Source: Haloimpatiens lingqiaonensis
GTDB taxonomy: Bacteria > Bacillota > Clostridia > Clostridiales > Clostridiaceae
Length of the DNA: 64,000 nt
Direction: 5' to 3' (one strand)
Assembly: GCF_044502415.1 (NCBI RefSeq)
Contig: NZ_CP172402.1
The notes beneath the pieces are model-generated. The model was not told the DNA's origin and searched no databases. It saw only the letters and a list, made by a program, of their open reading frames with translations. Position numbers and translations under genes: made by a program. Shown piece after piece: positions 28,150 through 37,459 of this stretch. Each line of letters opens with the position of its first letter. Position 1 is the first letter of the stretch.

Positions 28150-29055
28150 TTATACTTGTAAAAACTTTCTAATGGATAATATACTACCCATTGAACCTAT
28201 TAAAATTCCAGCTAATATAAATTTCCAAGCCATTACATTGAACACATACGCAGGTGATATTAAATGCATTAACATAGCCATTACACCACCGGCATTAATT
28301 CTAATATACATAAACTTGTAAGAATAATACAATACTATAATTGCTATTAATGCTCCTAAAATACCTATTATAACTCCTTCAATTATAAAAGGCCATCTTA
28401 TGAACCAATCTGTAGCTCCTACATACTTCATTATATTTATTTCTCTTCTTCTAGAGTAAACAGTAAGCTTGATAGTATTTCCTATTAGGAATAGAGATAC
28501 TATAAGACATATAATGAAAAGCACTATACCAATCCATTTTAAAGCTTTAGTTATTTTTATAATTTGATTTACTATTTTTCTTCCATCTTTAATTTGTTCT
28601 ATTCCAGGCATACCCTTTATTTTTGATGCTACAGAAGCTGCATCCTCAGGTGATTTTAATTTAACTATATATGAGTTTGGCATAGGATTTTGTTTTTCTA
28701 ATCCTTGAGCTAATGATGCATTTTCTTCTCCTAATTGTTTTTTCCACTTTTCTAAAGCCTTTTCTTTAGTTTCAAATTCTATCTCTTTAACTCCCGGTGT
28801 ATCTTTTAAAGTATTTTCTACTTTACTTTTTTCATCTGCTTTTATACTATCCTTTAAAATAACCTTTATTTGCACTTGATCTTCTACGCTCTCTACTCCT
28901 TGACCTACATTTAAAATAGCAATTAAAAATATTCCCATTAAAAATAAGGAAGCTGCTACAGTAAGCATGGATGCTAAACTTACTGTTTTATTTCTTCTTA
29001 AACTTTTTAAAGCATCCACAATAAAATATTTAAACGCACTAATCCTCATAACCAT
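28150..29055 (-). CDS. ftsX: Cell-division protein FtsX
   Basis: Permease-like partner of FtsE that relays ATP hydrolysis to peptidoglycan hydrolases at the septum or during elongation. Four membrane helices: one N-terminal (about 25-45), a large extracellular loop rich in Lys/Glu, and three C-terminal segments. The FtsX-type NTIKLTVYSRRREINIMKYVGA motif is present, split across residues 195-220. The frame opens at 29073, but the ATG at 29055 is best placed behind AAAGGGG (about 301 residues). Its start overlaps the end of ftsE by 17 nt, implying coupled translation. Confidence 0.93.
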   Translation of the reverse strand: MVMRISAFKYFIVDALKSLRRNKTVSLASMLTVAASLFLMGIFLIAILNVGQGVESVEDQVQIKVILKDSIKADEKSKVENTLKDTPGVKEIEFETKEKALEKWKKQLGEENASLAQGLEKQNPMPNSYIVKLKSPEDAASVASKIKGMPGIEQIKDGRKIVNQIIKITKALKWIGIVLFIICLIVSLFLIGNTIKLTVYSRRREINIMKYVGATDWFIRWPFIIEGVIIGILGALIAIIVLYYSYKFMYIRINAGGVMAMLMHLISPAYVFNVMAWKFILAGILIGSMGSILSIRKFLQV

Positions 29056-29725
29056 ATCTACCCCTTTGCTCATCTCTCGCTACAGTACCTTTTTCTATGG
29101 CAATAACTCTTTTCTTCATATTATCTACAATATCCTTAGCATGTGTAGCCATTACTATTGTAGTTCCTGCTCTATTTATATCTTGAAGTATATCCATTAT
29201 CTCCAAAGTAGTTTCTGGATCTAGATTTCCCGTAGGTTCATCTGCTATTAAAAGAGAAGGATTGTTCACTATAGCTCTAGCCAAGGAAACCCTCTGCTGC
29301 TCTCCCCCTGAAAGTTCATTAGGGAAAGCTTTATATTTTTTAGATAATCCTACAAGAGATAAAACTGTAGGAACCTTTTTTCTTATTTCTCTGCTGGATG
29401 CCCCTATAACTCTCATGGCAAAGGCAACATTCTCATAAACATTCAATGAAGGTATCAATCTAAAATCTTGGAATACAACACCTATTTTACGTCTATAATA
29501 AGGTACTTCGCCTCTCTTAATTTCTGTTAAATTAGTATCATTAACAATCACTGTTCCACTAGAAGGTTCAACTTCTTTTAAGAGTATTTTAATAAAGGTA
29601 GATTTACCTGCTCCACTTGGTCCAACTAGGAACACAAATTCTCCATTATCAATTTCTATATTTACATTAGATAAAGCTAAAACATTATTGTTATAAACTT
29701 TAGTTACATTCTCAAATTTAATCAT
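29039..29725 (-). CDS. ftsE: Cell-division ATP-binding protein FtsE
   Basis: ABC ATPase of the FtsEX complex, 228 residues. Walker A GPSGAGKSTFIK (about 36-47), Q-loop FQDFRL, signature NELSGGEQQRVSLA, Walker B LLIADEPTGNLDP and the H-loop ATHAKD are all intact. A TAGGAG site precedes the ATG. It is first in an operon with ftsX and probably the only transporter-like complex here that does not move a solute; it activates cell-wall hydrolases instead. Confidence 0.96.
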   Translation of the reverse strand: MIKFENVTKVYNNNVLALSNVNIEIDNGEFVFLVGPSGAGKSTFIKILLKEVEPSSGTVIVNDTNLTEIKRGEVPYYRRKIGVVFQDFRLIPSLNVYENVAFAMRVIGASSREIRKKVPTVLSLVGLSKKYKAFPNELSGGEQQRVSLARAIVNNPSLLIADEPTGNLDPETTLEIMDILQDINRAGTTIVMATHAKDIVDNMKKRVIAIEKGTVARDEQRGRYGYED

Positions 29726-29840
29726 TATACTGTACTCCTATTCCTCGTAGGTTTTATTTATATATTATAACACAATTGAAGTGTTTTTTGTAACGTATAC
29801 TGTAATGTTTTTAATATGTTAATTTTTATTAAAATAGAAA

Positions 29841-29871
29841 AATTTCCACATAAATAAAATATGTGGAAATT
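29841..29871 (-). terminator. Terminator after the YitT-family gene
   Basis: An 11-bp stem AATTTCCACAT / ATGTGGAAATT with a 9-nt loop, followed on the minus strand by TTTTCTATTTT. Confidence 0.8.
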
Positions 29872-29880
29872 AAACGTTTT

Positions 29881-30756
29881 CTAATCTTCTATTATATCTT
29901 TGAAACCTTCACCTAAAACCTCTCTAGCATCACTAACTGTAATAAACGCTCTTGGGTCTACTTCTTTTATAAATATTTTTAATCTAATGAATTGTTTTCT
30001 ATCTAAAACCGTATACAGTATATTGGTATCTTGTCCACTAAATCCACCTTTTCCATGAAAGATAGTGCAACCTCTTCCCAATTCATTTATTATAAATTTA
30101 CTAATCTTGTCCCTCTCCATGCTTATAACCATAACTGATTTACACATGTTCAATCCATTTATTACTGAATCTATAGTAGTGCAGTTTATTATTACAGATA
30201 GCAAAGAATACATTCCAACTTCAGCATTAAATGTAACTCCAGCCGCTACTGTAACTAAAAAATCTACCATAAGTAGTGCTTTACCTAAATCTATATGTAT
30301 AAATTTATTCATTATTTTTGCCAGTATGTCAGTACCACCTGTAGAAGCATTTTGATTAAATACTAATCCCATACCAACTCCTGATAATAAAGTTCCAAAT
30401 ATAGTTGCTAAAAGCAAGTTATCTGTTACTACCCAAGCAGGATCGATTAATCTATCCATTATCCAAATTGAACCCGCTAAAGCAAAACTAGAATAAATTG
30501 TTTTTGCTCCAAATTGTGGTCCTATTACTATAAAAGCAATTATAAATAATATAATATTCATTAAAGCTGTTAGAAGACCTACAGATATTGGTATGTAATG
30601 GTGTAATACTATAGCTATACCCAAAACGCCTCCACCAGCTATATGATTGGGTTCCAGAAAAGCTCTTGTGGCAATTGCTAAAATTAAAACTCCAACTGTT
30701 GCTAATACCCATTCCTTGACTACTACTCCTTTGTTATTCTTCTTCACTTTTTCCAT
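29881..30756 (-). CDS. YitT-family (DUF161/DUF2179) membrane protein
   Basis: Integral membrane protein with five to six helices (about residues 20-215) and a C-terminal cytosolic DUF2179 domain (DRKQFIRLKIFIKEVDPRAF). Members are widespread in Firmicutes; transport of an unidentified compound is suspected but unproven. GGVLGIAIVLHH and NQNASTGGTDILAKI are typical repeats of the membrane part. The frame opens at 30783, but ATG 30756 follows GGGGGGA and is preferred (291 residues). It is monocistronic, between two terminators. Confidence 0.82.
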   Translation of the reverse strand: MEKVKKNNKGVVVKEWVLATVGVLILAIATRAFLEPNHIAGGGVLGIAIVLHHYIPISVGLLTALMNIILFIIAFIVIGPQFGAKTIYSSFALAGSIWIMDRLIDPAWVVTDNLLLATIFGTLLSGVGMGLVFNQNASTGGTDILAKIMNKFIHIDLGKALLMVDFLVTVAAGVTFNAEVGMYSLLSVIINCTTIDSVINGLNMCKSVMVISMERDKISKFIINELGRGCTIFHGKGGFSGQDTNILYTVLDRKQFIRLKIFIKEVDPRAFITVSDAREVLGEGFKDIIED

Positions 30757-30826
30757 AATATCCCCCCGTATAATATTGTACAAATATATAAACCCTATTA
30801 GGCTTATTGCCGATACTTATTAATTG

Positions 30827-30890
30827 AAGTTTAGTACATAATTTTAAACATTATACTACCAGTGATTAAAATCACTGGTGTACTAAACTT
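30827..30890 (-). terminator. Branched hairpin after the 118-residue membrane protein
   Basis: Outer 12-bp arms AAGTTTAGTACA / TGTACTAAACTT enclose an inner 10-bp hairpin ACCAGTGATT / AATCACTGGT. It lies between two minus-strand genes and probably acts as a terminator, although its T-run is poor. Confidence 0.55.
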
Positions 30891-30934
30891 TTATTTGAAT
30901 ATAAATTTATTTAACAGATTTTATTTAACAAATT

Positions 30935-31291
30935 CTATTTAAAATAAAATAAAATTGAGTTTACCGCCAATGAAATAATCAAAGTAAATATAGATACAAA
31001 AAATATAACCTGAGCTAAATTTAATCTTATAAAATAGGTTTTCCATTGTTTTTCATAATTTAATGGTCTCATTAAGTCTTTTTTAGTAAATGATACTGCT
31101 GCCATAAATAACCCAAAGCATGCAGCATAAGTTATAACTCTTCCACCCCACTCTAGTATGTACACTGCATCAAATGCACCTTTTATTGCAGAACCTATTA
31201 AACCTACTAATAGACCTAATAAAAAGCTTATTAAAATTATTTTAATAGATATTTTTACACATTCTTTTATGTCTACAAAAAAATTATTCAT
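30935..31291 (-). CDS. Small membrane protein, unknown
   Basis: Not recognised. 118 residues with three hydrophobic segments (about 15-37, 47-67 and 90-116) and a short basic/polar loop (FTKKDLMRPLNYEKQWK) between the second and third. TAGGAGTGAT is placed correctly before the ATG, and the gene is flanked on both sides by hairpins, so it looks like a genuine single-gene unit. No functional residues stand out. Confidence 0.65.
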   Translation of the reverse strand: MNNFFVDIKECVKISIKIILISFLLGLLVGLIGSAIKGAFDAVYILEWGGRVITYAACFGLFMAAVSFTKKDLMRPLNYEKQWKTYFIRLNLAQVIFFVSIFTLIISLAVNSILFYFK

Positions 31292-31342
31292 ACGACTATC
31301 ACTCCTACATTACAGATTATATCATAAAGGTTTTGAAAAATC

Positions 31343-31390
31343 TTTATTTATGCAAAAATGAATAAAAAATTTCATTTTTGCATAAATAAA
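31343..31390 (-). terminator. Second of two tandem hairpins after transketolase
   Basis: A perfect 19-bp stem (TTTATTTATGCAAAAATGA and its complement) with a 10-nt loop, followed on the minus strand by ATTTTTC. It may catch read-through from the terminator just upstream and insulate the small membrane protein gene. Confidence 0.65.
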
Positions 31391-31398
31391 AAGGTTTA

Positions 31399-31433
31399 AT
31401 AAAAGGAAGGAGCTATTTACTCCTTCCTTTTAT
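31399..31433 (-). terminator. Rho-independent terminator after transketolase
   Basis: A 14-bp stem ATAAAAGGAAGGAG / CTCCTTCCTTTTAT around a 7-nt loop, followed on the minus strand by CTTTTTATTT. Confidence 0.85.
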
Positions 31434-31449
31434 CATTAACTAGCTTTTT

Positions 31450-32388
31450 CTATTTTAAGCTCATACCTTTTTTAACTGCTTTAACTATATCTTTTGCTGT
31501 TAAACCATACTTTTCTAAAAGCTCTGCTGGCTTTCCGCTTTCTCCGAAGGTATCTTTAACTCCAATTTTTAATACTGGCACAGGATAATTTTCTGTTACA
31601 ACCTCTGCAACTGCTGAACCTAATCCACCTATTACACTGTGCTCTTCAGCTGTTACTATAACTCCTGTTTCTCTTGCAGCATTAACTATTATTTGCTCAT
31701 CTATTGGTTTTATTGTATGTATATTTATAACATTAACCTTTATTCCTTCTTCTGCTAGCATATTATATGCTTCTAATGCAGCATCTACCATTATTCCAGT
31801 AGCTATTATTGTGGCATCTTTACCTTCTCTTAAAGTAACACCTTTTCCTATTTGGAACTTATAGTCCGCATTATCATTTATTACTGGCACCGCTGATCTA
31901 CCAAGTCTAACATAACAAGGTCCATGATATTCTGCTACAGCTTTTATGGCCTCTTCTGCCTCAATTCCATCACTTGGAGATATTACAACCATATTTGGTA
32001 TACTTCTCATTAATGATATATCTTCTATAGCTTGGTGAGATGCTCCATCTTCGCCAACTGTTAAACCCGCATGAGTTGCACATACCTTAACATTTAATTT
32101 TGGGTAACATATAGAGTTTCTTATTTGTTCGAATCCTCTACCAGCAGCAAACATAGCAAAAGTACTTACAAACGGTATTTTTCCGCAAGCTGCTAATCCA
32201 GCTGCAACAACCATCATATTTCCCTCAGCAATTCCCATATTTATAAATCTTTCTGGAAATACTTTCTTAAAATCTGCTGTTTTAGTTGATTTTGATAAAT
32301 CTGCATCAAGAACTACTACGTTTGATTTTTCTTCTCCTAATTTAGCAAGAGCTTTTCCATAAGCCTCTCTAGTAGCTATCTTTGCCAT
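31450..32388 (-). CDS. Transketolase, C-terminal subunit
   Basis: Pyrimidine-binding and C-terminal domains of a two-subunit transketolase, 312 residues. Together with the upstream subunit it moves two-carbon ketol units between sugar phosphates, linking glycolysis to pentose synthesis. The cofactor-activating glutamate lies in INMGIAEGNM and the phosphate/substrate region in THAGLTVGEDGASHQ. Its ATG overlaps the stop of the N-terminal subunit by one base (TAATG), so translation is coupled. Split transketolase is a normal clostridial and archaeal form, not a broken gene. Confidence 0.94.
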   Translation of the reverse strand: MAKIATREAYGKALAKLGEEKSNVVVLDADLSKSTKTADFKKVFPERFINMGIAEGNMMVVAAGLAACGKIPFVSTFAMFAAGRGFEQIRNSICYPKLNVKVCATHAGLTVGEDGASHQAIEDISLMRSIPNMVVISPSDGIEAEEAIKAVAEYHGPCYVRLGRSAVPVINDNADYKFQIGKGVTLREGKDATIIATGIMVDAALEAYNMLAEEGIKVNVINIHTIKPIDEQIIVNAARETGVIVTAEEHSVIGGLGSAVAEVVTENYPVPVLKIGVKDTFGESGKPAELLEKYGLTAKDIVKAVKKGMSLK

Positions 32389-33212
32389 TAATTTTCACCT
32401 CCTATTTCTTTTAAAGCCTCTTCACATTGTTCCTTACTAGGAGCTGAACCATGCCATCCAGCTTGGTTTTCCATGAATGATACGCCTTTTCCTTTTACTG
32501 TTTTACATATAACAGCTGTTGGCTTATCCTTAGTATTTTTTGCTTCTTCAATAGCATTTATTATTTGTTCGAAATCATGTCCATCTATAGTTATAACATT
32601 CCATCCAAAGGCTTTAAACTTTTCATCTATAGGATTTGGATTCATAACTTCTTCACATTTTCCATCTATTTGTAATCCATTAAAATCTACAAATGCTGTT
32701 AAATTGTCTAGTTTATAGTGAGCTGCAGACATTGACGCCTCCCATACTTCACCTTCACCTAATTCTCCATCTCCAAGTAAAGCATATACTCTATAAGCTT
32801 TTTTGTCTAACTTTCCAGCTAGAGCCATTCCTACTGCAGCTGAAATTCCCTGTCCTAATGAACCTGTAGACATATCTATTCCAGGAACATAGTTCATATT
32901 TGGATGCCCTTGAAGTATTGAACCTAATTTTCTTAAATTATTTAATTCGCTTACATCAAAAAATCCTTTTCTAGCTAATATACTGTAAAGCCCTGGAGCA
33001 CCGTGTCCTTTAGAAAGAACAAATCTATCTCTATCTGGATCCTGTGGTTTTTGAGGATTTACATTCATTTCTTTAAAATATAAAGCTGTTAAAATTTCAA
33101 CTTCTGATAATGATCCTCCTGGGTGACCTGAAGCTGATTGAGTTATCATAGTTACTATGTCTTTTCTTACAGTTTTCGCAACAGCTTGAAGTTCTTTTGT
33201 ATTAACTTCCAT
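32388..33212 (-). CDS. Transketolase, N-terminal (TPP-binding) subunit
   Basis: Thiamine-diphosphate-binding half of the split transketolase, 274 residues. The TPP/Mg motif GDGELGEGEVWEA lies near residue 145. GHPGGSLSEVEIL near the N terminus and SKGHGAPGLYS supply the phosphate-binding histidines. TAGGAGGG precedes the ATG. With the C-terminal subunit it forms a two-gene operon closed by tandem terminators. In an amino-acid-fermenting clostridium lacking an oxidative pentose pathway, this would be the main route to ribose 5-phosphate; that is inference. Confidence 0.94.
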   Translation of the reverse strand: MEVNTKELQAVAKTVRKDIVTMITQSASGHPGGSLSEVEILTALYFKEMNVNPQKPQDPDRDRFVLSKGHGAPGLYSILARKGFFDVSELNNLRKLGSILQGHPNMNYVPGIDMSTGSLGQGISAAVGMALAGKLDKKAYRVYALLGDGELGEGEVWEASMSAAHYKLDNLTAFVDFNGLQIDGKCEEVMNPNPIDEKFKAFGWNVITIDGHDFEQIINAIEEAKNTKDKPTAVICKTVKGKGVSFMENQAGWHGSAPSKEQCEEALKEIGGEN

Positions 33213-33321
33213 TCTTATCCCTCCTAAACTTACTCATATTAATATTATATCAATTACTTTAATAAGTAAAAAGCCTTTGTATAAATTTTTTGCATTTTTT
33301 TAAATATTATTTATTAAAATT

Positions 33322-33360
33322 AAAATAAGGGTTATATAAAAGCTATATAACCCTTATTTT
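33322..33360 (-). terminator. Terminator of the acpS-to-endoA operon
   Basis: A stem of about 14-16 bp (AATAAGGGTTATATA and its complement) with a short loop, immediately past the endoA stop. It closes the six-gene minus-strand run. Confidence 0.8.
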
Positions 33361-33361
33361 T

Positions 33362-33715
33362 CTACTGTTTTAACCCAATACTTATTAAAATCGACTCATT
33401 GACCTTCTCCATGTCATCATCTGTCATGTGTCCAATCTTTTCCTTAAGTCGTCTTTTGTCTAAAGTTCTTATTTGTTCTAATAGAACAACAGAGTCCTTA
33501 TTAAGACCATATTCCTCTGAAGAAATTTCCACATGAGTTGGCAGCTTGGCCTTATTAATTTGCGACGTAATAGCTGCCACTATTACTGTAGGACTATATT
33601 TATTACCCACGTCATTTTGTATTATAATAACTGGCCTCACTCCGCCCTGCTCTGAACCTACTACGGGGCTGAGATCAGCATAAAATATATCCCCTCGTTT
33701 TACTATCGGTGTCAT
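33362..33715 (-). CDS. ndoA: MazF/EndoA endoribonuclease toxin
   Basis: Sequence-specific mRNA interferase; the Bacillus homologue cleaves at UACAU. The characteristic core is VKRGDIFYADLSPVVGSEQ (from residue 4), followed by RPVIIIQND and VVLLEQIRTLDKRRL. The frame is open from 33748, but the family start corresponds to ATG 33715 (MTPIVKRGD, 117 residues), which overlaps the antitoxin gene. It is the last gene of an operon with alr and antitoxin, as in Bacillus, where the pair is stably chromosomal rather than plasmid-derived. Confidence 0.93.
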   Translation of the reverse strand: MTPIVKRGDIFYADLSPVVGSEQGGVRPVIIIQNDVGNKYSPTVIVAAITSQINKAKLPTHVEISSEEYGLNKDSVVLLEQIRTLDKRRLKEKIGHMTDDDMEKVNESILISIGLKQ

Positions 33716-33992
33716 CAGGCATATCACTCTCCGAAAGCATAGCTTCATATTCTTCTAACTCTTTTATATCCCTTTCAAAGCCACATTCACATAATTCAAG
33801 GTTTAGCTGAGCCATTTCTATATACCCTTTTTGCATCTCTTCATAGCCCAACTTTTTTTTCTCCTCAATATATAATACTATGGCTTCCCTTATAAATTCA
33901 CTTCTTTTTTTGGAATCTTTTTTTAAAGTTTCATTAAATTCATTAAAAAGTTTTTCTGAGAGGTTTACTACAAATCTCTTTGAGCCTGACAT
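33675..33992 (-). CDS. ndoAI: EndoAI ribbon-helix-helix antitoxin
   Basis: Antitoxin that binds EndoA and likely autoregulates by DNA binding. The N-terminal ribbon-helix-helix is visible (SKRFVVNLSEKLFNEFN, RSEFIREAIVLYIEE). A C-terminal acidic tail (ELEEYEAMLSESDMPDD) is expected to wrap the toxin. Length is 105 residues. Its 3' end overlaps the toxin start by about 40 nt. It lies 141 bp downstream of alr, giving the Bacillus order alr-ndoAI-ndoA. Confidence 0.88.
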   Translation of the reverse strand: MSGSKRFVVNLSEKLFNEFNETLKKDSKKRSEFIREAIVLYIEEKKKLGYEEMQKGYIEMAQLNLELCECGFERDIKELEEYEAMLSESDMPDDTDSKTRGYILC

Positions 33993-34133
33993 ACGATAAT
34001 CGATACCTCCTATTTATTAAAACGAAATATGTATCTACTCTTTAATTATAACCTTATTTGTCAATATGTCAAAGATTTTGCGCTATTAAACCCCCATTTT
34101 TCTACAAGTATATTATTCAAAATTGTATAATTC

Positions 34134-35294
34134 CTATACGTAGTTTCTTATTTTTACAATTTTCCCATCTTTTATGTATACTCTTGGTACTCTTTTACTT
34201 ATCATACAAACTACCTCATAACTGATAGTACCCAGCATATCTGCTGCATCTTCTGCATTAAATTTTATTTCTTCTGTTTCCCCTATAAGTATAACATCTG
34301 TACCTACTTTTACGTCCTTTATATCTGTAATGTCTATCATGCATTGATCCATGCATATTCTCCCCACCACTGGCGCAAATTCATTGTTTATAATTACTTT
34401 TCCCTTACCAAAGAGAAGCCTTGTGTAACCATCAGCATATCCCACTGGTAAAGTTGCTATCACACTATCTCTAGTAGTTTTGAACCTTCTTCCATATCCT
34501 ATGTACTCTCCCGCTGGAATTTTCTTAATGTGAACCACATTTGTCTTAAGCTGCATAGCAGGTTTTATATTTATATTTTCCTTAGAAACTTCTTCTGAAG
34601 GATAGTATCCATATTGTATTATTCCTGGTCTAACCCCTTCAAAATGAGTTTCAGGTAAATCTATAATAGCTGCGCTATTAGCTACATGCCTTATGTTTAT
34701 TTTTACTCCTCTATCTTTTAACTTGTTATAAAACCAATTAAATCTTTCTAATTGATTATAGGTATATTCCTTATCTTTTTCATCTGCAGCAGAAAAGTGT
34801 GAAAATATACCCTCTATTACTATATTAGACAACTTACTTATTTTATATACCTGCTCTACACTATCTTCATTAGGTAAAAAACCTATCCTACCCATGCCTG
34901 TATCTACAGCTATATGTATTTTAGCTATTTTTTTGTTTTTAACTGCCATGTTAGATATTTCTTCTGCAAAATCATAGGAGTAAACTGTTTGCTCAATATC
35001 ATATCTTAGTAAATTATCAATTAAATTAGGTGGAGTAAAACCTAATATCATTATGGGACATTCTATTCCTCCCCTTCTTAACTCCACTGCCTCACTTATT
35101 ACTGCTACTGCTAGTCTATTTGCTCCATTTTCCAAAAATACCGGCGCTACATCCAATGCTCCATGACCATAGGCATCTGCTTTAACTACTGCTATTATAT
35201 CCTTACTTTTTGCAACTCTTCTTATTTCCTTCATATTGCTAGCTAATTTATCTAAATTTATTTCAGCCCAAACTGGTCTTAAGTGCCTAAACAC
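34134..35294 (-). CDS. alr: Alanine racemase
   Basis: PLP enzyme interconverting L- and D-alanine for peptidoglycan. The PLP lysine is in AVVKADAYGHG (about residue 38 from the chosen start) and the catalytic tyrosine near YGRRFKT/GYADGYTR. RICMDQCMID is conserved. A TTG at 35309 extends the frame, but GTG 35294 lies 6 nt after GGAGGTG and gives the family start MFRHLRPVWAEIN (386 residues). It sits just downstream of a lipoprotein gene, a pairing like gerS-alr2 of C. difficile and ydcC-alr of Bacillus. Spore alanine racemases also temper L-alanine germination. Confidence 0.95.
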   Translation of the reverse strand: MFRHLRPVWAEINLDKLASNMKEIRRVAKSKDIIAVVKADAYGHGALDVAPVFLENGANRLAVAVISEAVELRRGGIECPIMILGFTPPNLIDNLLRYDIEQTVYSYDFAEEISNMAVKNKKIAKIHIAVDTGMGRIGFLPNEDSVEQVYKISKLSNIVIEGIFSHFSAADEKDKEYTYNQLERFNWFYNKLKDRGVKINIRHVANSAAIIDLPETHFEGVRPGIIQYGYYPSEEVSKENINIKPAMQLKTNVVHIKKIPAGEYIGYGRRFKTTRDSVIATLPVGYADGYTRLLFGKGKVIINNEFAPVVGRICMDQCMIDITDIKDVKVGTDVILIGETEEIKFNAEDAADMLGTISYEVVCMISKRVPRVYIKDGKIVKIRNYV

Positions 35295-35314
35295 TTTATC
35301 CACCTCCAAATATA

Positions 35315-35896
35315 CTAAAAGGATTTAAAGTTCTTATAAACTATATTTACCTTTTCTTCATGTTTTTCGCTATATATTACTACTTTGTATGGCTTCTTTT
35401 CCTCGTAATTTAAATATAAATGAATTTCATTTAAATTTCTATTGTTATAAGGCAAATCCAATACTACTATTAAATACTCCTGTCCATCTATTTGTTTATA
35501 CTTGTATTTAATTTTTTCATTATTATAAATAAGTTTTATATATTCATCCATAAAACTCAATTTATATATACTATCAAAACTTTCATGTACTGAATATTTA
35601 TTGTCACTTTCTAAATCGTCTATTTGTATTTTTTCACCTTTGTATACAAGTTGTCTTCCACCATCTATTTCTAATTTAGCTACTTCCCCTTTTACATATG
35701 TTTGCTTCCCTTTAAGTTGTATTTTCTCCCTAGAATTTACTATATTTATTTCCACATCTGAATTATATTTTTCTATAGATTTTACTATATCTATAACTTC
35801 ATTTTCCTTTTTTGGTTTCTTATTTCCACAAGCGGTTAAAGATAAAAAGAAAAATATAGATAGCATTAAAGTAACTATTTTATTTAATTTTTTCAT
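35315..35896 (-). CDS. Lipoprotein, YdcC/GerS-like (LolA-fold type)
   Basis: Signal peptide with lipobox LTAC; lipidation is predicted at Cys23. The mature part (170 residues) is beta-rich with repeated short strands (KIQLKGKQTYVKGEVAKLEI, split by turns), like outer-membrane-lipoprotein-carrier-related proteins. Its position upstream of alr in an acpS operon matches Bacillus ydcC and resembles C. difficile gerS, which is needed for cortex hydrolysis in germination. Sequence similarity across this family is low, so the germination role is an inference from context. GGGGGAG precedes the ATG. Confidence 0.7.
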   Translation of the reverse strand: MKKLNKIVTLMLSIFFFLSLTACGNKKPKKENEVIDIVKSIEKYNSDVEINIVNSREKIQLKGKQTYVKGEVAKLEIDGGRQLVYKGEKIQIDDLESDNKYSVHESFDSIYKLSFMDEYIKLIYNNEKIKYKYKQIDGQEYLIVVLDLPYNNRNLNEIHLYLNYEEKKPYKVVIYSEKHEEKVNIVYKNFKSF

Positions 35897-35959
35897 ATTA
35901 CTCCCCCAAACAATACTATATTTTATTAATATTGTTTTAGAGAAATTAATATTCTAATT

Positions 35960-37459
35960 TTACTCTATTATTTCTTTTATTGCATAAGGAATATACTCCA
36001 TTACATGCTTTGCATTTACACAAAACATTTCATTGCTTAATTTTTCTCCACAATATCCATGAATATATGCAGATATACAAGTTGCTTCTAATGGTTCATA
36101 TCCTTGGGCTATGAATGAAGTTATAAGACCTGTTAAACAATCCCCCATTCCCCCATTAGCCATAGCACTGTTTCCTGTAGAATTTATAAATGTAGTCTTC
36201 CCATCTGTTATAACAGTATTATAGCCTTTCAATAACAATATTACATTGTTTTCTAAAGCAAATTCCTTAGCAACCTTTATCCTATTTTCGTTAATATAGT
36301 CTATATCCAAACCTGTAAGTCTAGACATTTCTCCTGGATGTGGTGTAAGTACTAATGTGTTAGAGGATTTTTTTATAATATCTTTATGATCTTGAAGCAC
36401 ATTTATAGCATCTGCATCTAATACCATTGGGCATTTAGACTTTTCAATTACTTGCTCTAAAATGCTAAAAGTCCATAAGTTATTACCCATACCTGGTCCT
36501 ATGGCAATGGCCCTTGCTTTACACATAACTTCTTCTATTTTTTCCTTTTGTGTAAAATTTATAGTCATTGCCTCGGTAAGTTTACAACTCAATATATTTT
36601 GAATATCCTTAGGACAAAGTACTGTTACAAGTCCAGCTCCACTTCTAACTGCTGTTTCAGTGCTTATATATGCTGCTCCTGTAAAACCCTCTGTACCGGA
36701 TATTATTAACGCTCTGCCAAAATCCCCTTTATTAGAATGTTTATCTCTAGGTTTTATGGCTTTTTTAATAAAGTCTTCATGTAATACAAACTCCTTAGGA
36801 CATATTTCTTCAATAACTTCTTTAGGAATTCCTATGTCCTCCACAACTACCTTTCCTATAAATTTATTAGATGAATATTTTAAAAACCCTCTTTTATAAA
36901 GTTGAAAAGATACGGTGTTATGTGCATTTATACATATTCCCATTACCTCTCCATCATCAGAATTAATTCCTGAAGGTACATCTACAGAAAGAGTATTGCG
37001 GCTATTTTCATTTATTATTCCTATAACCTGTTCGTATATGCCTTCAACTTTTCTCGTAAGTCCTGTGCCAAATATACAATCTATAACCATTTCACTTGCA
37101 CTTATACAGCTTCTAAAATAATCTAAATCCTCTATATTATTTAATTTACATATTTTAATACCTAGATTAGATGCTATAATGTAGTTTGTTTTGCAATCAC
37201 CACTTAATGCTTCAGGATTTCCTATGAAAAATACTTGAACTTTCTTATCTTTAATATGGAGATGCCTAGCAATGGCAAAACCATCTCCGCCATTATTTCC
37301 TTTGCCGCATACTATTACAAAAGAATTTATTTCTGACATTTTTATGTTGTTTATAACTTTTAGTGCTGCATTTTCCATTAAAACTATACCTGGTATTTTA
37401 AGCTTTTCAATGCACACTTTATCTATTTCCCTACTTACTTTGGCTGTACCTATCCTCAA
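35960..37459 (-). CDS. nnr: Bifunctional NAD(P)H-hydrate epimerase / dehydratase
   Basis: Repairs damaged NAD(P)H hydrates. The N-terminal YjeF_N epimerase domain (about 1-210) carries VVCGKGNNGGDGFAIARHL and DCIFGTGL. The C-terminal ribokinase-like ADP-dependent dehydratase (about 225-499) carries KGDFGRALIISGTEGFTGAAY (split), VLTPHPGEM and ANGGMGDCLTG. 499 residues is the usual fused length. It starts at TTG 37459 with GGGAGGTG 7 nt upstream; no better ATG exists nearby. It overlaps the 3' end of acpS by 29 nt. Confidence 0.95.
   Translation of the reverse strand: MRIGTAKVSREIDKVCIEKLKIPGIVLMENAALKVINNIKMSEINSFVIVCGKGNNGGDGFAIARHLHIKDKKVQVFFIGNPEALSGDCKTNYIIASNLGIKICKLNNIEDLDYFRSCISASEMVIDCIFGTGLTRKVEGIYEQVIGIINENSRNTLSVDVPSGINSDDGEVMGICINAHNTVSFQLYKRGFLKYSSNKFIGKVVVEDIGIPKEVIEEICPKEFVLHEDFIKKAIKPRDKHSNKGDFGRALIISGTEGFTGAAYISTETAVRSGAGLVTVLCPKDIQNILSCKLTEAMTINFTQKEKIEEVMCKARAIAIGPGMGNNLWTFSILEQVIEKSKCPMVLDADAINVLQDHKDIIKKSSNTLVLTPHPGEMSRLTGLDIDYINENRIKVAKEFALENNVILLLKGYNTVITDGKTTFINSTGNSAMANGGMGDCLTGLITSFIAQGYEPLEATCISAYIHGYCGEKLSNEMFCVNAKHVMEYIPYAIKEIIE

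Noticed and set aside
31450..33212. Transketolase split into two ORFs as a possible frameshift
   Set aside because: The two halves break at a domain boundary, and the second has its own GGAGGTG site and a TAATG junction. This is the normal two-subunit form.
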